Assembly: GCA_022575985.1 (NCBI GenBank)
Contig: JAKSXM010000040.1
Span: forward strand, 17,874,001 to 17,938,000
DNA: 64,000 bases
Source: Anagrus nilaparvatae
Taxonomy: Eukaryota > Arthropoda > Insecta > Hymenoptera > Mymaridae
Direction of reading: 5' to 3'
This document shows positions 32,590 to 43,599 of the stretch, in pieces (within the stretch, counting starts at the first letter, position 1; each line of letters begins with the position of its first letter). The translations under genes were made by a program, and so were the position numbers. Under the pieces are notes generated by a model. The model made no database searches, had not been told where the DNA came from, and was given only the letters and a program-made list of their open reading frames with translations.

Positions 32590-33205
32590 CACGGGCTAGT
32601 AATATACTATGGTCAAGGAAAGTGTTTAGAAAAAGGAGAGAATGCTACCTGATTTGAATCATTATTCTATTAAGACCCAATTTTGGTTGGCTCGAGCCAC
32701 GCTTTTCTTCTTCTCTTCTTCTTGTGTATTTTTTTTTTATAAAAGAATAAGAAAAAAAGAACTTTCTTTCTTCAGGTGTATAGCATAAGCAGCGCACGAC
32801 ACCGCAGGGTATTTCTTCCTGCTCGTTTTACGTTTTATTTTTTTATCATCATTTTTATTATTTTTTTTTTGTGCAAAACATATCACGGTTTACCATTAGT
32901 AAATAAGCCTTGAAAACATATAGTATAAAAAAAAAAGAAGAAGAGAGAAGCATCGATAGTATAAATTATAGTATTACTACTTACTACTAAAAGTAGTTGT
33001 AAACAATACATATTGGGATGACAAGACAGTGTGATATTATTGTTTACGTATTATTATTATTATTATTAAATTGAATCAGGTCAAGGATTACTATTTCATA
33101 TACGTACTTATAAAATTAATAAATGATATTTTTCATACGCTAACCCAAAAAAATTATTTATAAACATTCTAAATAGAATGATTTGCTTTGAGTATTTATC
33201 GTGGG
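32590..33205. other. Intergenic DNA
   Basis: CT-rich stretch (TTCTTCTTCTCTTCTTCTTG) near 32705. No gene recognised. Confidence 0.4.
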
Positions 33206-33209
33206 TAAG

Positions 33210-33790
33210 TTTTATGCCCTTAAAAATTAATTACCCTTAAAAGGTAAATACGGGTGGTTTTTAAAAGTATGTCTATTTTTTTCTTTCAAATTGGTCCATA
33301 TAGGAAAATTTTATTTGCTGAATTCAAAGTTTATGATAGTATCAAGCAAGAACCATTTTGTTAGCATATCAATAGAGGTAAAGGGGGCGAAATGGGACAC
33401 ATAAAATGTATATTATAAGCACAAAATGATACAAAGCTTAAAAATTCTTAAGAACCTTATTATATACTATTATAAATAGTTTTATATGCATAATTACTAC
33501 TATGTATTATGCCTGAATAGAACAATCGTATATAATTTTTGTATACATAGAATAAAATAAAGTTCATAAGAATTTTTAAGCTTTGTATCATTTTGTGCTT
33601 ATTATATACACTTTATGTGACCCATATTGCCCCCGTTACCTCTACAGGTATGCTACAAAAAGAGTTATCCTGTATGGAAAATAAAATTTACCTATATGGA
33701 TCAATTTGAAATAAAAAAAGTAGGTATACTTGTACTTTTAAGAAGCCATCCCTATTTACCTTTAAACGGTAATTTTTAAGGGCATAAACG
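33210..33790. mobile_element. Foldback element E (~580 bp)
   Basis: Arms: TTTATGCCCTTAAAAATTAATTACC (33211) against its complement GGTAATTTTTAAGGGCATAAA. Inner arms: AGAGGTAAAGGGGGCGAAATGGG against CCATATTGCCCCCGTTACCTCT, and AAGCACAAAATGATACAAAGCTTAAAAATTC in both directions. Arms are about 240 bases around an ~80-base centre. Confidence 0.8.
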
Positions 33791-34740
33791 TTTTTTTACC
33801 TTTTTTACATATTTATCTTTTAAGGGTAATTTTTAAGCGTTCTAGCTGGAAAGAAATTCAAAATATTGAATTGGGAGTTCAATGTACCTATTACAAAAGA
33901 TTTGGAGCTAAATCAAACATAATTTGAAATGTGTGGGAAAAAGTACCCCTACTTGCAATATAAGGGTTCAGATCCAATTAAATTTCCCATATACCTGAAG
34001 AATGTAAGTTTTTTGCATAAAGAAGTAAATGTGAATGGTTTTTAATATCATTTTTGTATTTTTATATTGATTATTCCGTCATTTTTATTGTAGCCCCTTT
34101 TTCACCCTCATTACCCCTATGTTTGGGGCATTTCAAGAGTTTTAAGTAAAATCTGACTTCAGATTCGGTAAGAGCATTACATTGTACTAAATGCATATAG
34201 TCAAAAAGCCTGTATCTATAAGGAAACCTATTTTTTTATGATTAGCCGTTTACGACCAATTGGGCGTAAGTGGGTTAATAAATGGGTTTAAAAGTATAGA
34301 ATTTAGTAAAATATTGTCTGAAGTATACTTAGCATTAAAAAATATTTTTTAGTCTGGGGCTATTTTTACAATTTAAAAATGATAAAATAGAGCAATTATG
34401 TTTGTGAATTTTTTAAGGGTGATTCTACAAACGCCGTAAATGGGGAGCGCAACCGCAAGCGCAGTCGCAACGCAAAAAAAATTTCAATGCAGCCAACCGA
34501 TATAAATTTTTATGTTATTTCTAACCTAATGTGACAAAAATAAGTATAATAAGTACATCCAGAGATTAGTATAATATTAATCTCTGGTACATCTTTGACT
34601 TGCAAAAGAATGATTAACATTTTTACTTGCAAGAAAAAAATTAGAGTTTGGTGGTTATGAAAGGATAAGTATTAATTTAATAAAAGTAATTAATATTTAT
34701 AAACTAAGTGTATTATTGTACAAATTTTTAAATTATTTTA
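33791..34740. other. Intergenic DNA with a small perfect hairpin
   Basis: CCAGAGATTA...TAATCTCTGG at 34559-34587 is a 10-base perfect stem with a 9-base loop. GCGCAACCGCAAGCGCAGTCGCAACGC near 34450 is a small GC-rich block. No gene until the fat facets fragment. Confidence 0.45.
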
Positions 34741-34754
34741 TATTTTTTTTTTGT

Positions 34755-35285
34755 AATAAGGTAGTAACAGTAATTTGTCCAAGTACAGAAGTTAGAGCAG
34801 CTTTCTTAAAGATTATTTTATTTCTTGCAAGTTTTTCATTACAAGATGGACCTTGCTCTCTTCTAAGTTTGAATAACAACTCATATGAAAAATATAATAG
34901 AAGATGCAAGTATAATAAAAGACACAGTTAAACTTGTACAGTATTGTTGTTGGGAAAATCCATAATTTTATCGTAATGTTTGAAGCGAACTTCTAATGCA
35001 AATTGGTTATAGTTATTCTCATGGTTTGAAACATCATACAGATTTGTTATTAGAAATGCCTCTTATCGAGGATTCTTGGCAAATACATAGAGTAGTAATG
35101 TGTTAGAAGGTATATATATATATGTAAAACAGTTTAGCTGTTGATTTTGAAGCTTTTGTTTATTTTGCAGGTGCACAGAATGAAAGAGATGGTCTGTTTG
35201 AAACAACTCAGAAAAGTAGGGTTCAGTATCATAAGAGAGCTTATCAGTTTATGAAAGGCATGGCTTATGATTTGTATTTTTTTTT
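34755..35285 (+). pseudogene. faf: fat facets / USP9X C-terminal fragment, copy 1
   Basis: Frame pieces match the C-terminal region of the deubiquitinase FAF/USP9[21 protein letters not shown] (34789-34848), after a frameshift [20 protein letters not shown], then SELLMQIGYSYSHGLKHHTD and LIEDSWQIHR (to about 35095). After an intron with AG acceptor (35170-35171) comes AQNERDGLFETTQKSRVQYH, KRAYQFMKGM. Lesions: a frameshift in the first block, TAA in place of the Gln codon of WENPQF, and a TGA before SELL. Homology ends near 35265. The intron is retained, so this arose by DNA duplication, not retroposition. Known function of the family: removal of ubiquitin from substrates in signalling and endocytosis. 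This copy is dead. Confidence 0.75.
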
Positions 35286-35439
35286 ACAGCAGAATAGTAT
35301 CTAGTTTTAGTATCTCTCAATGTTTTCCACCTTTTTTGCAAGTCTATAAAATAAACAGATTTATTAAAAAGAAAATAACAGAAAGACAAGATAAAAAATT
35401 GTACATTAATGAAGTATATTAATTATCTTACCTGCAGGT

Positions 35440-35619
35440 TCACAATCTAAAATTCAAACCATCTTTAACTTGTTTTGCGATTTCCTTAAACAAATCTTCG
35501 TTACTCATATCAGCAGTAAAAACATGTCTATTATTTCCATTCAAATTATATGCATAATATTTCATTTGATTTATAATAATTAAATCTTTTTTTCGCTGCA
35601 TTTCTTGTTTAGAGTTCAT
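35440..35619 (-). CDS. Small ORF or exon, 59 codons, unrecognised
   Basis: ATG at 35617-35619 (minus), reading MNSKQEMQRKKDLIIINQMK, YYAYNLNGNNRHVFTADMSN, EDLFKEIAKQVKDGLNFRL, stop. Charged and soluble, with ordinary amino-acid use for a real exon in AT-rich DNA. Alternatively the reading continues by splicing: TTGAATTTTAG before the end is acceptor-like and CCTGCAG-GTAAG (35431) is donor-like. No family recognised. Confidence 0.35.
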   Translation of the reverse strand: MNSKQEMQRKKDLIIINQMKYYAYNLNGNNRHVFTADMSNEDLFKEIAKQVKDGLNFRL

Positions 35620-35639
35620 TTTTTTTTTTTTAATTTTTT

Positions 35640-36670
35640 TAACAAATAAAAATAATATATTATGCTTAACAATCTGCTAATTGGAAAAGAAAGAATAAAG
35701 TATCAAAATTTTTTTACACTTTAAAAAGAAATAATTTCCAAACATAATAAGAAAAGGTGCATTATTAGTCGACAAACTTGTTTAAGCTAGTAAGGTATGA
35801 CCCAAACCAACTTTTTGTAAACAGTAACTCGGTGCATTGTCGTCTACAATAATGTTTAGATAAATTTTCAGAAACTGGATGATTTTGGCATCGAGGAAGT
35901 AATTTATCAAACTTCTGAATAAATTGTTACATATGTTTGGTGTTTTATTATAAATAAATACCTATATGTAATATATGCAATGTTCAAAGGACAAAAAATT
36001 TTAACGACGTGTCGAAAGTGATCTCCACAATATTTATATAGATATATATACTTCATATATTTATGGTGTTATAACAAGGTGTATAAGTATTGACTATAAG
36101 TCGCGGCAGTTTGAAATGAACAAACCACATTTTAAAATATAAAATAAAACGGATATAAATTTTATGTATACCTAGGTAAAAATTTTTTATTTTTTCCTTT
36201 ACAGCTAAGATTAATTGTTTTGAACAAATTATTTTACTTATATTTCACAATATAAATTTTATTGACAAAATTATTAAGTTCAAAAAATTTTTTCTTATTG
36301 TTAATGGTTCAATTAGAAAAAAATCGTGTATGTATGTTAATAAAGACTCCGCAATGATTTATTTTGAAATTAAACAAAAAAGAAAAATCGACGAAAAAAT
36401 ATACTTGCATTAATAAATTATTTTGCTAAAGATCAGTAAAAAAATTTTAATTTTCATTGACTTCAAAGCTAAATTATATTTTAATATATGATATTTAAAA
36501 GATTTATAGATTTTAAAAATATTCAGTATACCGCGAGTGTAAAAAAATCCATTGTACTTGATAGAATATTTTATTTCTGCAGGAATTATTCTGCAAAATT
36601 TTACTAAGGCACAAATTTATTTTCTGAATTTGCTGTTTTAATATTTAATATTAAAATTTAATATCTATAG
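35640..36670. other. AT-rich intergenic DNA
   Basis: No gene or repeat family recognised. TAGCCTATAGGCTATAGCC (36668-36686) is a small palindrome just before the LTR element. Confidence 0.4.
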
Positions 36671-36709
36671 CCTATAGGCTATAGCCTCCTTATAAATTAT
36701 AATGCAATT

Positions 36710-36936
36710 TGTTGTGAAAACACACCTTATTATATTATATAATTGTAAATACGCCTTAATATAAATGTAAGAAAAAGGCAGTAAATACGCGTGCACTTGA
36801 CCTCCGGTCAGAGTGCGTCTAACCGTCGTCTTATACGGTTCAGTTATAATAAACGCACATTAATACAGTCAAATAGTCTTTTTATACTTTATTTTTTATA
36901 TCATTATCATCACCTTTTCCTATACAGTCCACAATA
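36710..36936 (+). repeat. 5' LTR
   Basis: Starts TGTTGTGAAAACACACC and ends CAGTCCACAATA, giving imperfect inverted ends (TGTTGTG and CACAATA). It contains ATTATATAATTG, an AATAAA hexamer (36848-36853) and a less AT-rich middle (ACCTCCGGTCAGAGTGCGTC). The interior begins TTTGGTCATTCGAGCC. Confidence 0.9.
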
Positions 36937-37381
36937 TTTGGTCATTCGAGCCATAAAAGATTTTTTTTAAAAAAAAGCGATTTAAAAAAAAAAAAGAAAA
37001 CATCGAGTCAGTGGCTTATGATGATACAAAAAAAAGAAACATAAAAGTTAAAAAAAAGAGAACGCCATGCGGTGAAATTTTTCTCTTTAAAAATTTATAA
37101 TAACAGTGCTTTTTTATGGTGGTGATAAAAATCAAACAAAAATTAAAAAGTTAAGTTAAAAAAAATTGAGACAGTGAAAAATTTTAAAATAAAAAAAAAA
37201 AAACGTGCAAATTTATGAAAATATTAAATATGGCTGTGCACGTGACTTCAAAAGTGAAATAAATCACAATCAATCATCATTTTCAGAAATTAAAATTAAA
37301 GAACAATAAGAAAACTGAATGGACTGATTTCTTATCACAAAAAAAAAGAAGAACAAAACTTAAATTTTTCTTTTTTTCTAA

Positions 37382-37774
37382 ATGTCGAAGAAGAAGAAAA
37401 AAAAAGACGGAAGTCATTTTTCATCATCTTCATATATCCATCTCTCTCTTTCTTTCATCAACTTGAAGAAGTCGGAACGGGAACTCCAAAATTTCTTTAG
37501 AAAAAATCAAATTTCGATTTCCGTTTCAAAAAGAGGGGAGGATATCAAAATTTATTGTCAAATTCCGCCATCTTCTTATTATACAAGCAGAAGACAACAT
37601 AACCGGCAACAGCAGTGCAACCATAGCGCATCTTGTCAAGTCAGTATTCGTCGTCGTTGCTTCGCCATCTTTTTTTTTCTTTTGATACCAGCAGACGACA
37701 ACGTGCATGCCGCATCATTGCTTCAAAGTTATGTTATTTTTTTTCTCTCTTTACTCTCTCTTATTTTTTTTTAG
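37382..37774 (+). CDS. Low-complexity ORF inside the LTR element
   Basis: 130 codons, beginning with a poly-Lys run (MSKKKKKKDGSHFSSSS) and ending with a hydrophobic stretch (IFFLSLLSLIFF). No gag zinc knuckle or protease motif. It may be a degenerate gag start or a chance frame; the latter is likelier given the sequence bias. Confidence 0.25.
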   Translation: MSKKKKKKDGSHFSSSSYIHLSLSFINLKKSERELQNFFRKNQISISVSKRGEDIKIYCQIPPSSYYTSRRQHNRQQQCNHSASCQVSIRRRCFAIFFFLLIPADDNVHAASLLQSYVIFFLSLLSLIFF

Positions 37775-39659
37775 TAGTCTCAAAAATAATTAAATTTCTT
37801 TTTTTGCTATTAAATTTTTAAAAAATTAAATTTTTCAAATTAAATTCAAATAAGCTATCTTAACATAATAAAAAAAAAAAAAAAAAAAGTAAATTATTAA
37901 TAAAAAAAAAAAACACATTCTGCCTAAAGGGACAGTAAATAATTTTTAAAAAAATAAATATTTACTTACTTAAGGCAAATAACTCTCTGTAATAAGTACT
38001 CTGTTATTGTATGTATAAAATCTTTTTATTTTACTCTCTCTTTCATTAAAATTAAAATTTAAATTTATTTCTTAATTAAAAATTAAAGATCAATTAAAAT
38101 TAATTAAATAAAATTCATTTAAATTATTATCTTAATTTTAAATTTATTCTAAAAATAAAAATAAAAAAAATTAAAGTCAATAATTTTTTGAAAATTAAAG
38201 TAAAATCAGTCTTGTCTGTTCTGTCATCTGTAAATTTTTAAATGTCATTAATTACTTTAAAAAAATAATAATAACTTCTTTTATTAAAAAAAAAATTTTA
38301 TTTTTACTAGTTACTTAGTTTAAATTCAAATTTACTCTTAAAATAAAAAAATAATAAAATATATAATTTTTTCATATTTAAAATTTTGTACTAATTAATA
38401 TGATGTTACCTAGGTACCAACTTTACTGTTTGACATCAAGAAGTCAACAAGCTGTTGCTGGATGGGACTATCTTGGCAATCAGGAAGAATACTTGGTTTT
38501 ACAATTGGACTTTAACTTGGTCAAGAAATTTAATTTAATATAACTTCATTGTTAAATGTAATACATTATATCTCAAAATTTGGTGTTAAAATTTCTATTT
38601 TGTATTGTAAAATTAATTTATTTATTTCAAAAGCACCATTACATCTTAGTCTAATTTTCCTAGAGTCAAATTTAAATTTAAAATCTCTTTTACTAAATTT
38701 AAAATGTTGTATGAATTTAAATACTGCAAAATTAATGTAAATTTATTGTAAAATCTGTTAAATTTTGTCAGAATGGTCAATTATAATTTTATAGATCATA
38801 TTGCTAAATTTTTACCAGGGTCTTATTATTATAAAAAATCGAAAATGTCTTATTGTCAATTCATTCAATTTTTTAAAATGTCTAATTTTCTGAATTTTTT
38901 CTAAATTAATTGATTCAAATTTTTTATTATTACAACTAATGTGACAAAATTTAACAAATAAATTTAAACTCTCTTTTGTAAATATTTCTTCCAATTGACA
39001 ATCTCTTTTTCTTATTTAAATTTTCTTAAAATAATTTTTTGTCATAATCTTAAAATTTTTTGATATTTCTCGACCTTAACACATAAATCCGTATTCTAAT
39101 CTTTAGATAGGATAGAGGTGGATATCAAAATCTTTTAATTTTAATCATTCTGTAATGTCTTATAAAAAGATTATAATTTTCCATCTACAATGTAAAATTA
39201 AGCGGGGAGGGACGCTGAACCGCAGTACATTAAATTTGTCTAAAATTGTCAGATGAGATAAAATAATAATTCTTTGTCTTTGAGAAGGTTAGACTGAGAT
39301 ACTAATAACAATAAAATTAAATGTTTTAGTCCGGTTGTAAACTGTAAATTCTCTATTTATTTATTGTAAACAGATGTCATTCCTAAATTGTCTGAGTACT
39401 CAATTGTCTTTCTGATTGTCAGGAGCGTCTCGTTTAGCAATAGAACTTTATTTATTGATTAAAATAATTATAAAACTTAAAACTTTTTCAAAATTTCATA
39501 CTTATTATATTCAGACTTTGATACTTAAATAATTTTTTGTATTGTATTCCTTTTTTACATTATTTAATTCATAATTGTATTTTGTATATATTTATTTTAC
39601 TTTGTATGAATTAATATTATTGTTAAATCAAATTTAACAACTCTTTTGAGAGGTGAGAA

Positions 39660-39886
39660 TGTTGTGAAAACACACCTTATTATATTATATAATTGTAAAT
39701 ACGCCTTAATATAAATGTAAGAAAAAGGCAGTAAATACGCGTGCACTTGACCTCCGGTCAGAGTGCGTCTAACCGTCGTCTTATACGGTTCAGTTATAAT
39801 AAACGCACATTAATACAGTCAAATAGTCTTTTTATACTTTATTTTTTATATCATTATCATCACCTTTTCCTATACAGTCCACAATA
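39660..39886 (+). repeat. 3' LTR
   Basis: No difference from the 5' LTR seen by eye over 227 bases. It is followed directly by the second CAATT and then by the open frame of the MADF-like exon. Confidence 0.9.
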
Positions 39887-40051
39887 CAATTTTTAATGAA
39901 GAAGAGATTATATTTGTATTGAGTTGCGTTGAAGAAAGAAAAGTACTCTGGTGTAAGAATGATTTTCTCATGTCTTGTGAGGACCATATTCGTACCCATT
40001 ATCGGGAAATCGCGGGTGATTATGGTGAAAAATTTAATTTTGATGTTGATC
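39887..40051 (+). CDS. MADF-like gene, first visible exon
   Basis: Open in the frame FNEEEIIFVLSCVEERKVLW, CKNDFLMSCEDHIRTHYREI, AGDYGEKFNFDVD, ending at donor C-GTAAGT (40052). The spacing of V..R..LW, Y.EIA..YG and, in the next exon, W..IEEEY follows the MADF DNA-binding domain. Without the LTR element the frame would continue upstream into LLINYNAI (back to a stop at 36668-36670), so the 5' boundary of this exon is uncertain and the LTR insertion either splits the exon or sits at its edge. MADF proteins are usually sequence-specific transcription regulators or transposase relatives. Confidence 0.5.
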
Positions 40052-40502
40052 GTAAGTAAAAATAAATAATTTCAATAAAAGTATTCATTAAAAATAGTAA
40101 AAATAATAAATATTACAGCAAGCATAAAGTATTGCTTGGTTAATATTCACTAGGATATGCATGATAATTATTTATGTCATCTTGAGGAAAGTTTGTCAGG
40201 CTTCATGTATACTTATTATAGTTAACGATCAATGTATATTTTTTTATGCAAAATAATCTTTCTTTTCTAAAGTGTTAAAATTTTTTTATCTTATTCACAG
40301 TATTACATATAATATACCTATACATTATGAATTGCATATAATTGTGTTCACAAAAAGTAAATTGAATATTTTCATTTAATGAATTATTTTAATTTGATTA
40401 AAATGGTAATTTTAGAGGTTGGAAATAAATTAATTTTAATCTAATTAACTATTTTCATTTGATTAAAATGAAAATTGGAATTAATGAGACAATTTTTTGC
40501 AG
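40052..40502 (+). other. Intron of the MADF-like gene
   Basis: GTAAGT donor and TTTTTTGCAG acceptor; AT-rich, no embedded element recognised. Confidence 0.5.
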
Positions 40503-40735
40503 CTTCTGATATACAAGAAATTTGGATCCAAATCGAAGAAGAGTATACTGATAATTTTGTTCTAAATAACGGAGACCCAGATCATCCCCTTTCACATTTC
40601 TTACGATTTTTGGACCCTATCCTGATTAGGGCTCAAGAGGCAAGAGAAGCTGCTCAAAGAGAAGAAAGAGATCAATTAATGCTAGATGTTCGAGGAATAG
40701 TCGAAGAAGTTGATCCACAAGATGCAGAAGAATAA
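40503..40735 (+). CDS. MADF-like gene, last exon
   Basis: Acceptor AATTTTTTGCAG at 40491-40502. Joined to the previous exon the phase is right: the split codon CCT gives DVD-PSDIQEIWIQIEEEYTDN. The rest reads FLRFLDPILIRAQEAREAAQ, REERDQLMLDVRGIVEEVDP, QDAEE and a TAA at 40733-40735. The acidic, helical tail is uninterrupted. The intron is 451 bases. No lesion is visible in either exon, so the gene may still be real if an upstream start survives beyond the LTR element. Confidence 0.5.
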
Positions 40736-41333
40736 AAAAAAAAAAAAACATATTTTTATTCATGATTTTATTTTATACTCTAAATATGTGTTTCTACTTT
40801 TGCATGCAAAATATCATTTAAAAAATAATACATTTTTTTATACTTTAATTTGTTAATAATTATTACTCTCCTCTGAACGTCTCACATTACTTGTAGACAA
40901 AAAATAAAAAGAAAAGAAATATGATTACTTAAAAAGAATCTTAAAAATTAAATTAATTCTTAATTTAGACTGAAAGAAGATTATAAAATATAATATTGTC
41001 AATTTACATTAACTTTACCTATATATATAATCTTCTTAACGTTACACATAATTTATCATATCATAATAAGCAAAGCGAAATATTTAAAATTATTTAAGTA
41101 TTTATAAAATTTTAAAAAGTAATGATAATGAAGTTATAATATTACAGCCAACCTTGTTGAAGGTTCCATGTTTATTTAATGTTCATTTTAAAATAATTTT
41201 TTGTTTCATTACATTTTTAAAAAAATAATAGTGCAAACATTTGAAAAATAAATAGTAATTCATTTTAAATAGGCTTAACAGATAATTGATAGTATTTACC
41301 AGAAAAAAACATAATTCATTTACATTTAATTTG
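40736..41333. other. Intergenic DNA between convergent MADF-like genes
   Basis: A-run after the stop codon at 40736, then AT-rich DNA. AATAAA-like hexamers at several places could end transcripts from both sides. Confidence 0.4.
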
Positions 41334-41998
41334 TTACTTGAAGTTATCAATTTTTATCAACATTAAGTTCATCATTTTCTGTGTCCTCTTTGCATCTAAA
41401 CCTTTAAAGGCTTCCTCAAAGAATCCTTTGAAAATATCGAAAGGTAAAATATTGTTTAATACTAAACTTGAATTCAACATTTTAGTAGTTTCTTTTAGAA
41501 CTATTGAATAATTTGACATGTCCTCCTTGAAACTTAAATCGGACAAATGTTTTTTTTCAATGCAAGACTTATCAGATTCTGGTACAACGAACTTTTTACG
41601 AGCCTGTAACATTTTGTTATCTTCAGCATCCCAAATGCTACTTTTTTTTTTTGACTGGAGCTTCTGAGGTAGCACATTCATGACTCGCCACATCAGTTTC
41701 TACAAAAGCTGCAGTTAAAATCTTGAATTCATGTAATTCTTTTAAATTAGATTTTTTGATTTCAACACTTTTTTTATAAATGCCTTCCCAAGAATTATCT
41801 AAATTTTTTAAAACAGATATAGACGAAATTCCAGAATAATTTCCTTTTTTGTACTTCAAAAATGTAAGAAGTTGAAATAAATTTATTAAAATTTGATCAA
41901 ATTGCTGTGACTCAGAATCAATTCTAAAATTATTTTCATTATATTTTATAAAACAATTTACTATTTTTTTCCAACATAATTGAACTTGACCAGCTAAA
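41334..41998 (-). CDS. MADF/Myb-SANT-like gene, main exon (homopolymer frameshift)
   Basis: From acceptor TTCTAATTTTTTAG the minus strand reads AGQVQLCWKKIVNCFIKYNE, then FDQILINLFQLLTFLKYKKG and HEFKILTAAFVETDVASHEC up to a poly-Lys tract. At an 11-T run (41642-41652 on plus) the frame must shift by one to continue as SSIWDAEDNKMLQARKKFVV and the tail SLVLNNILPFDIFKGFFEEA, ending DNFK at 41334. The tail resembles short C-terminal helices of MADF-BESS proteins. The only lesion is in a homopolymer, so it may be a sequencing error. Role inferred: DNA-binding regulator or transposon-derived accessory protein. Confidence 0.5.
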
Positions 41999-42071
41999 AA
42001 ATTAGAATAAAATAAGATTTTAAAAACAAATGTCTAATTGTCTAAAATGTCCAAAATTGGCTAATAATTAC

Positions 42072-42226
42072 CTGTTATTTCTGTTTCATTTTTTGCACTT
42101 AAATCTTTGGCAATTTTGTGATACAACACAGCTTTTGTTCCTTCATTCTCATCTAACGAGTCATAAATAGTATGAAATGCTTCATACTTCCTCACCTCTA
42201 AAATTACCATTTCTCCAAACAACATT
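42072..42226 (-). CDS. MADF/Myb-SANT-like gene, first exon
   Basis: ATG near 42226 on the minus strand: MLFGEMVILEVRKYEAFHTI, YDSLDENEGTKAVLYHKIAK, DLSAKNETEIT, ending at a GTAATT donor (about 42071). With the next exon (AGQVQLCWKKIV) it gives the ...LYHKIAKDL...EITAGQVQLCWKKI... pattern of MADF-like or Myb/SANT-like domains. The intron is about 72 bases. Convergent with the plus-strand MADF-like gene 600 bases away; the two proteins are not obvious copies of each other. Confidence 0.5.
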
Positions 42227-42239
42227 TTCTTATTTTTTC

Positions 42240-42710
42240 AATATACAACTTCAGCAGGCACCAAACTTTTTTATCAAAAAAAAGTTTTTTATCAGTGTAA
42301 TTATAGTTTAAACTCTGCTGCTGCTAAGATAGCTGATATAGCATTGCCTGTAGATTCTATATAAGGTAAACCAATAGTCCATTTCGTATACTTTATTTTG
42401 CAGAAGATTTTACTTTGTATGAAAAAATTGAATGAAGTTTATAGTTTATGTTAAATTTAGTCTGGAATAAGCAAACAAGTCAAGAATCAGCAATTGTTTT
42501 AAAATATAACCTGAAAAAATAAAATTACGTGATGGATCAGTTCAAACACAGCTGGGTACGAATATTTCTGATTGTTTGCAATTTCATATGAAAAGTCGTT
42601 TATTATGTAATTAGATATAAAAAGTAAGAAAAATAATGACTAAAAATAATTATTATAATTGGTTACTTTTTGTTTTGGCAAAAAAACTGCTCGAAAATTT
42701 GATTATTGCA
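42240..42710. other. Intergenic DNA
   Basis: No gene recognised between the MADF-like gene and the satellite. Confidence 0.4.
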
Positions 42711-42714
42711 GTTT

Positions 42715-43580
42715 TTTTTATTTTTATTTTTTTTAATTTTGACAAAAAAAATTTTGAAAAAATTAAGTATCAGATCCAAAAAATTACAATAAACAAGGTT
42801 CTTAAAAGTAGTATTTCCATGAAAATAAATTAGGTACTAAGTCCAAAAAGAAAAAAAAAATTGGTATTTTTTGTATTTTTTTGTGAAAAAAATTTTAGAA
42901 AAAAAAGTTTCAGAAAATTAAGTATCAGATTCGAGATATAGTGTAAAAACCATACTTTCAAATATAAGTACTTTCATGGAAATAAATGAGGTATTACATC
43001 CAAATTAAAAAAAAGGGGGGGTTTGAGATTTTTTGATAAAAAAATGTTTGAAAAAAAAATTAGGTCTTAATTCGATAATGGTTTTGAAATATCACTAGTT
43101 ATAATATTTTCAGATATTAGTACTTTCATAGAATTAAATGAGGTATTACACCCAAAAAAAAAAAAAATATTGCATTTTTTTTAATTTTTCTATTTTTTTA
43201 ATTTTGACAAAAAAAATTTTGAAAAAATTAAGTATCAGATCCAAAAAATAACAATAAACAAGGTTCTTAAAACTAGTACTTCCATGGAAATAAATTAGGT
43301 ACTACGTCCAAAAAGAAAAAAAAAATTTGTAATTTTTGTATTTTTTTGTGAAAAAAATTTTAGAAAAAAAATTTTTAGAAAATTAAGTATCCGATTCGAG
43401 ATATCATGTAAAAACCATACTTTCAAATATAAGTACTTTCATGGAAATAAATGAGGTATTACACCCAAATCAAAAAAAAAAAAGTACCTCGAGATTTTTT
43501 GGTGAAAAAATTTTTGAAAAAAAAATTAGGTCTTAATTCCATAATATTTGTGAAATATCACCGATTACATACATACGTAC
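42715..43580. repeat. Tandem array, ~465-bp higher-order unit of ~150-bp monomers
   Basis: GACAAAAAAAATTTTGAAAAAATTAAGTATCAGATCCAAAAAAT starts at 42741 and again at 43206. Within each unit the theme ATTTTTTTGTGAAAAAAATTTT..., AAGTACTTTCATGGAAATAAATGAGGTATTACACCCAAA repeats every ~150 bases. It ends in (CA)n near 43580. ORFs here are repeat read-through. Confidence 0.8.
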
Positions 43581-43599
43581 ACACACACACACATATACA

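Larger units (their letters stand above)
36710..39886 (+). mobile_element. Young non-autonomous LTR retrotransposon (LARD-like)
   Basis: Two 227-base direct repeats (36710-36936 and 39660-39886) appear identical base for base. The element is flanked by CAATT on both sides (36705-36709 and 39887-39891), a 5-base target duplication. The 2.7-kb interior has no gag, protease, integrase or RT motifs; its only ORF is a low-complexity 130-codon frame. LTR identity implies a very recent insertion mobilised by enzymes from another element. A purine-rich GAGAGGTGAGAA directly precedes the 3' LTR and could be the polypurine tract, which supports plus orientation. Confidence 0.9.
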
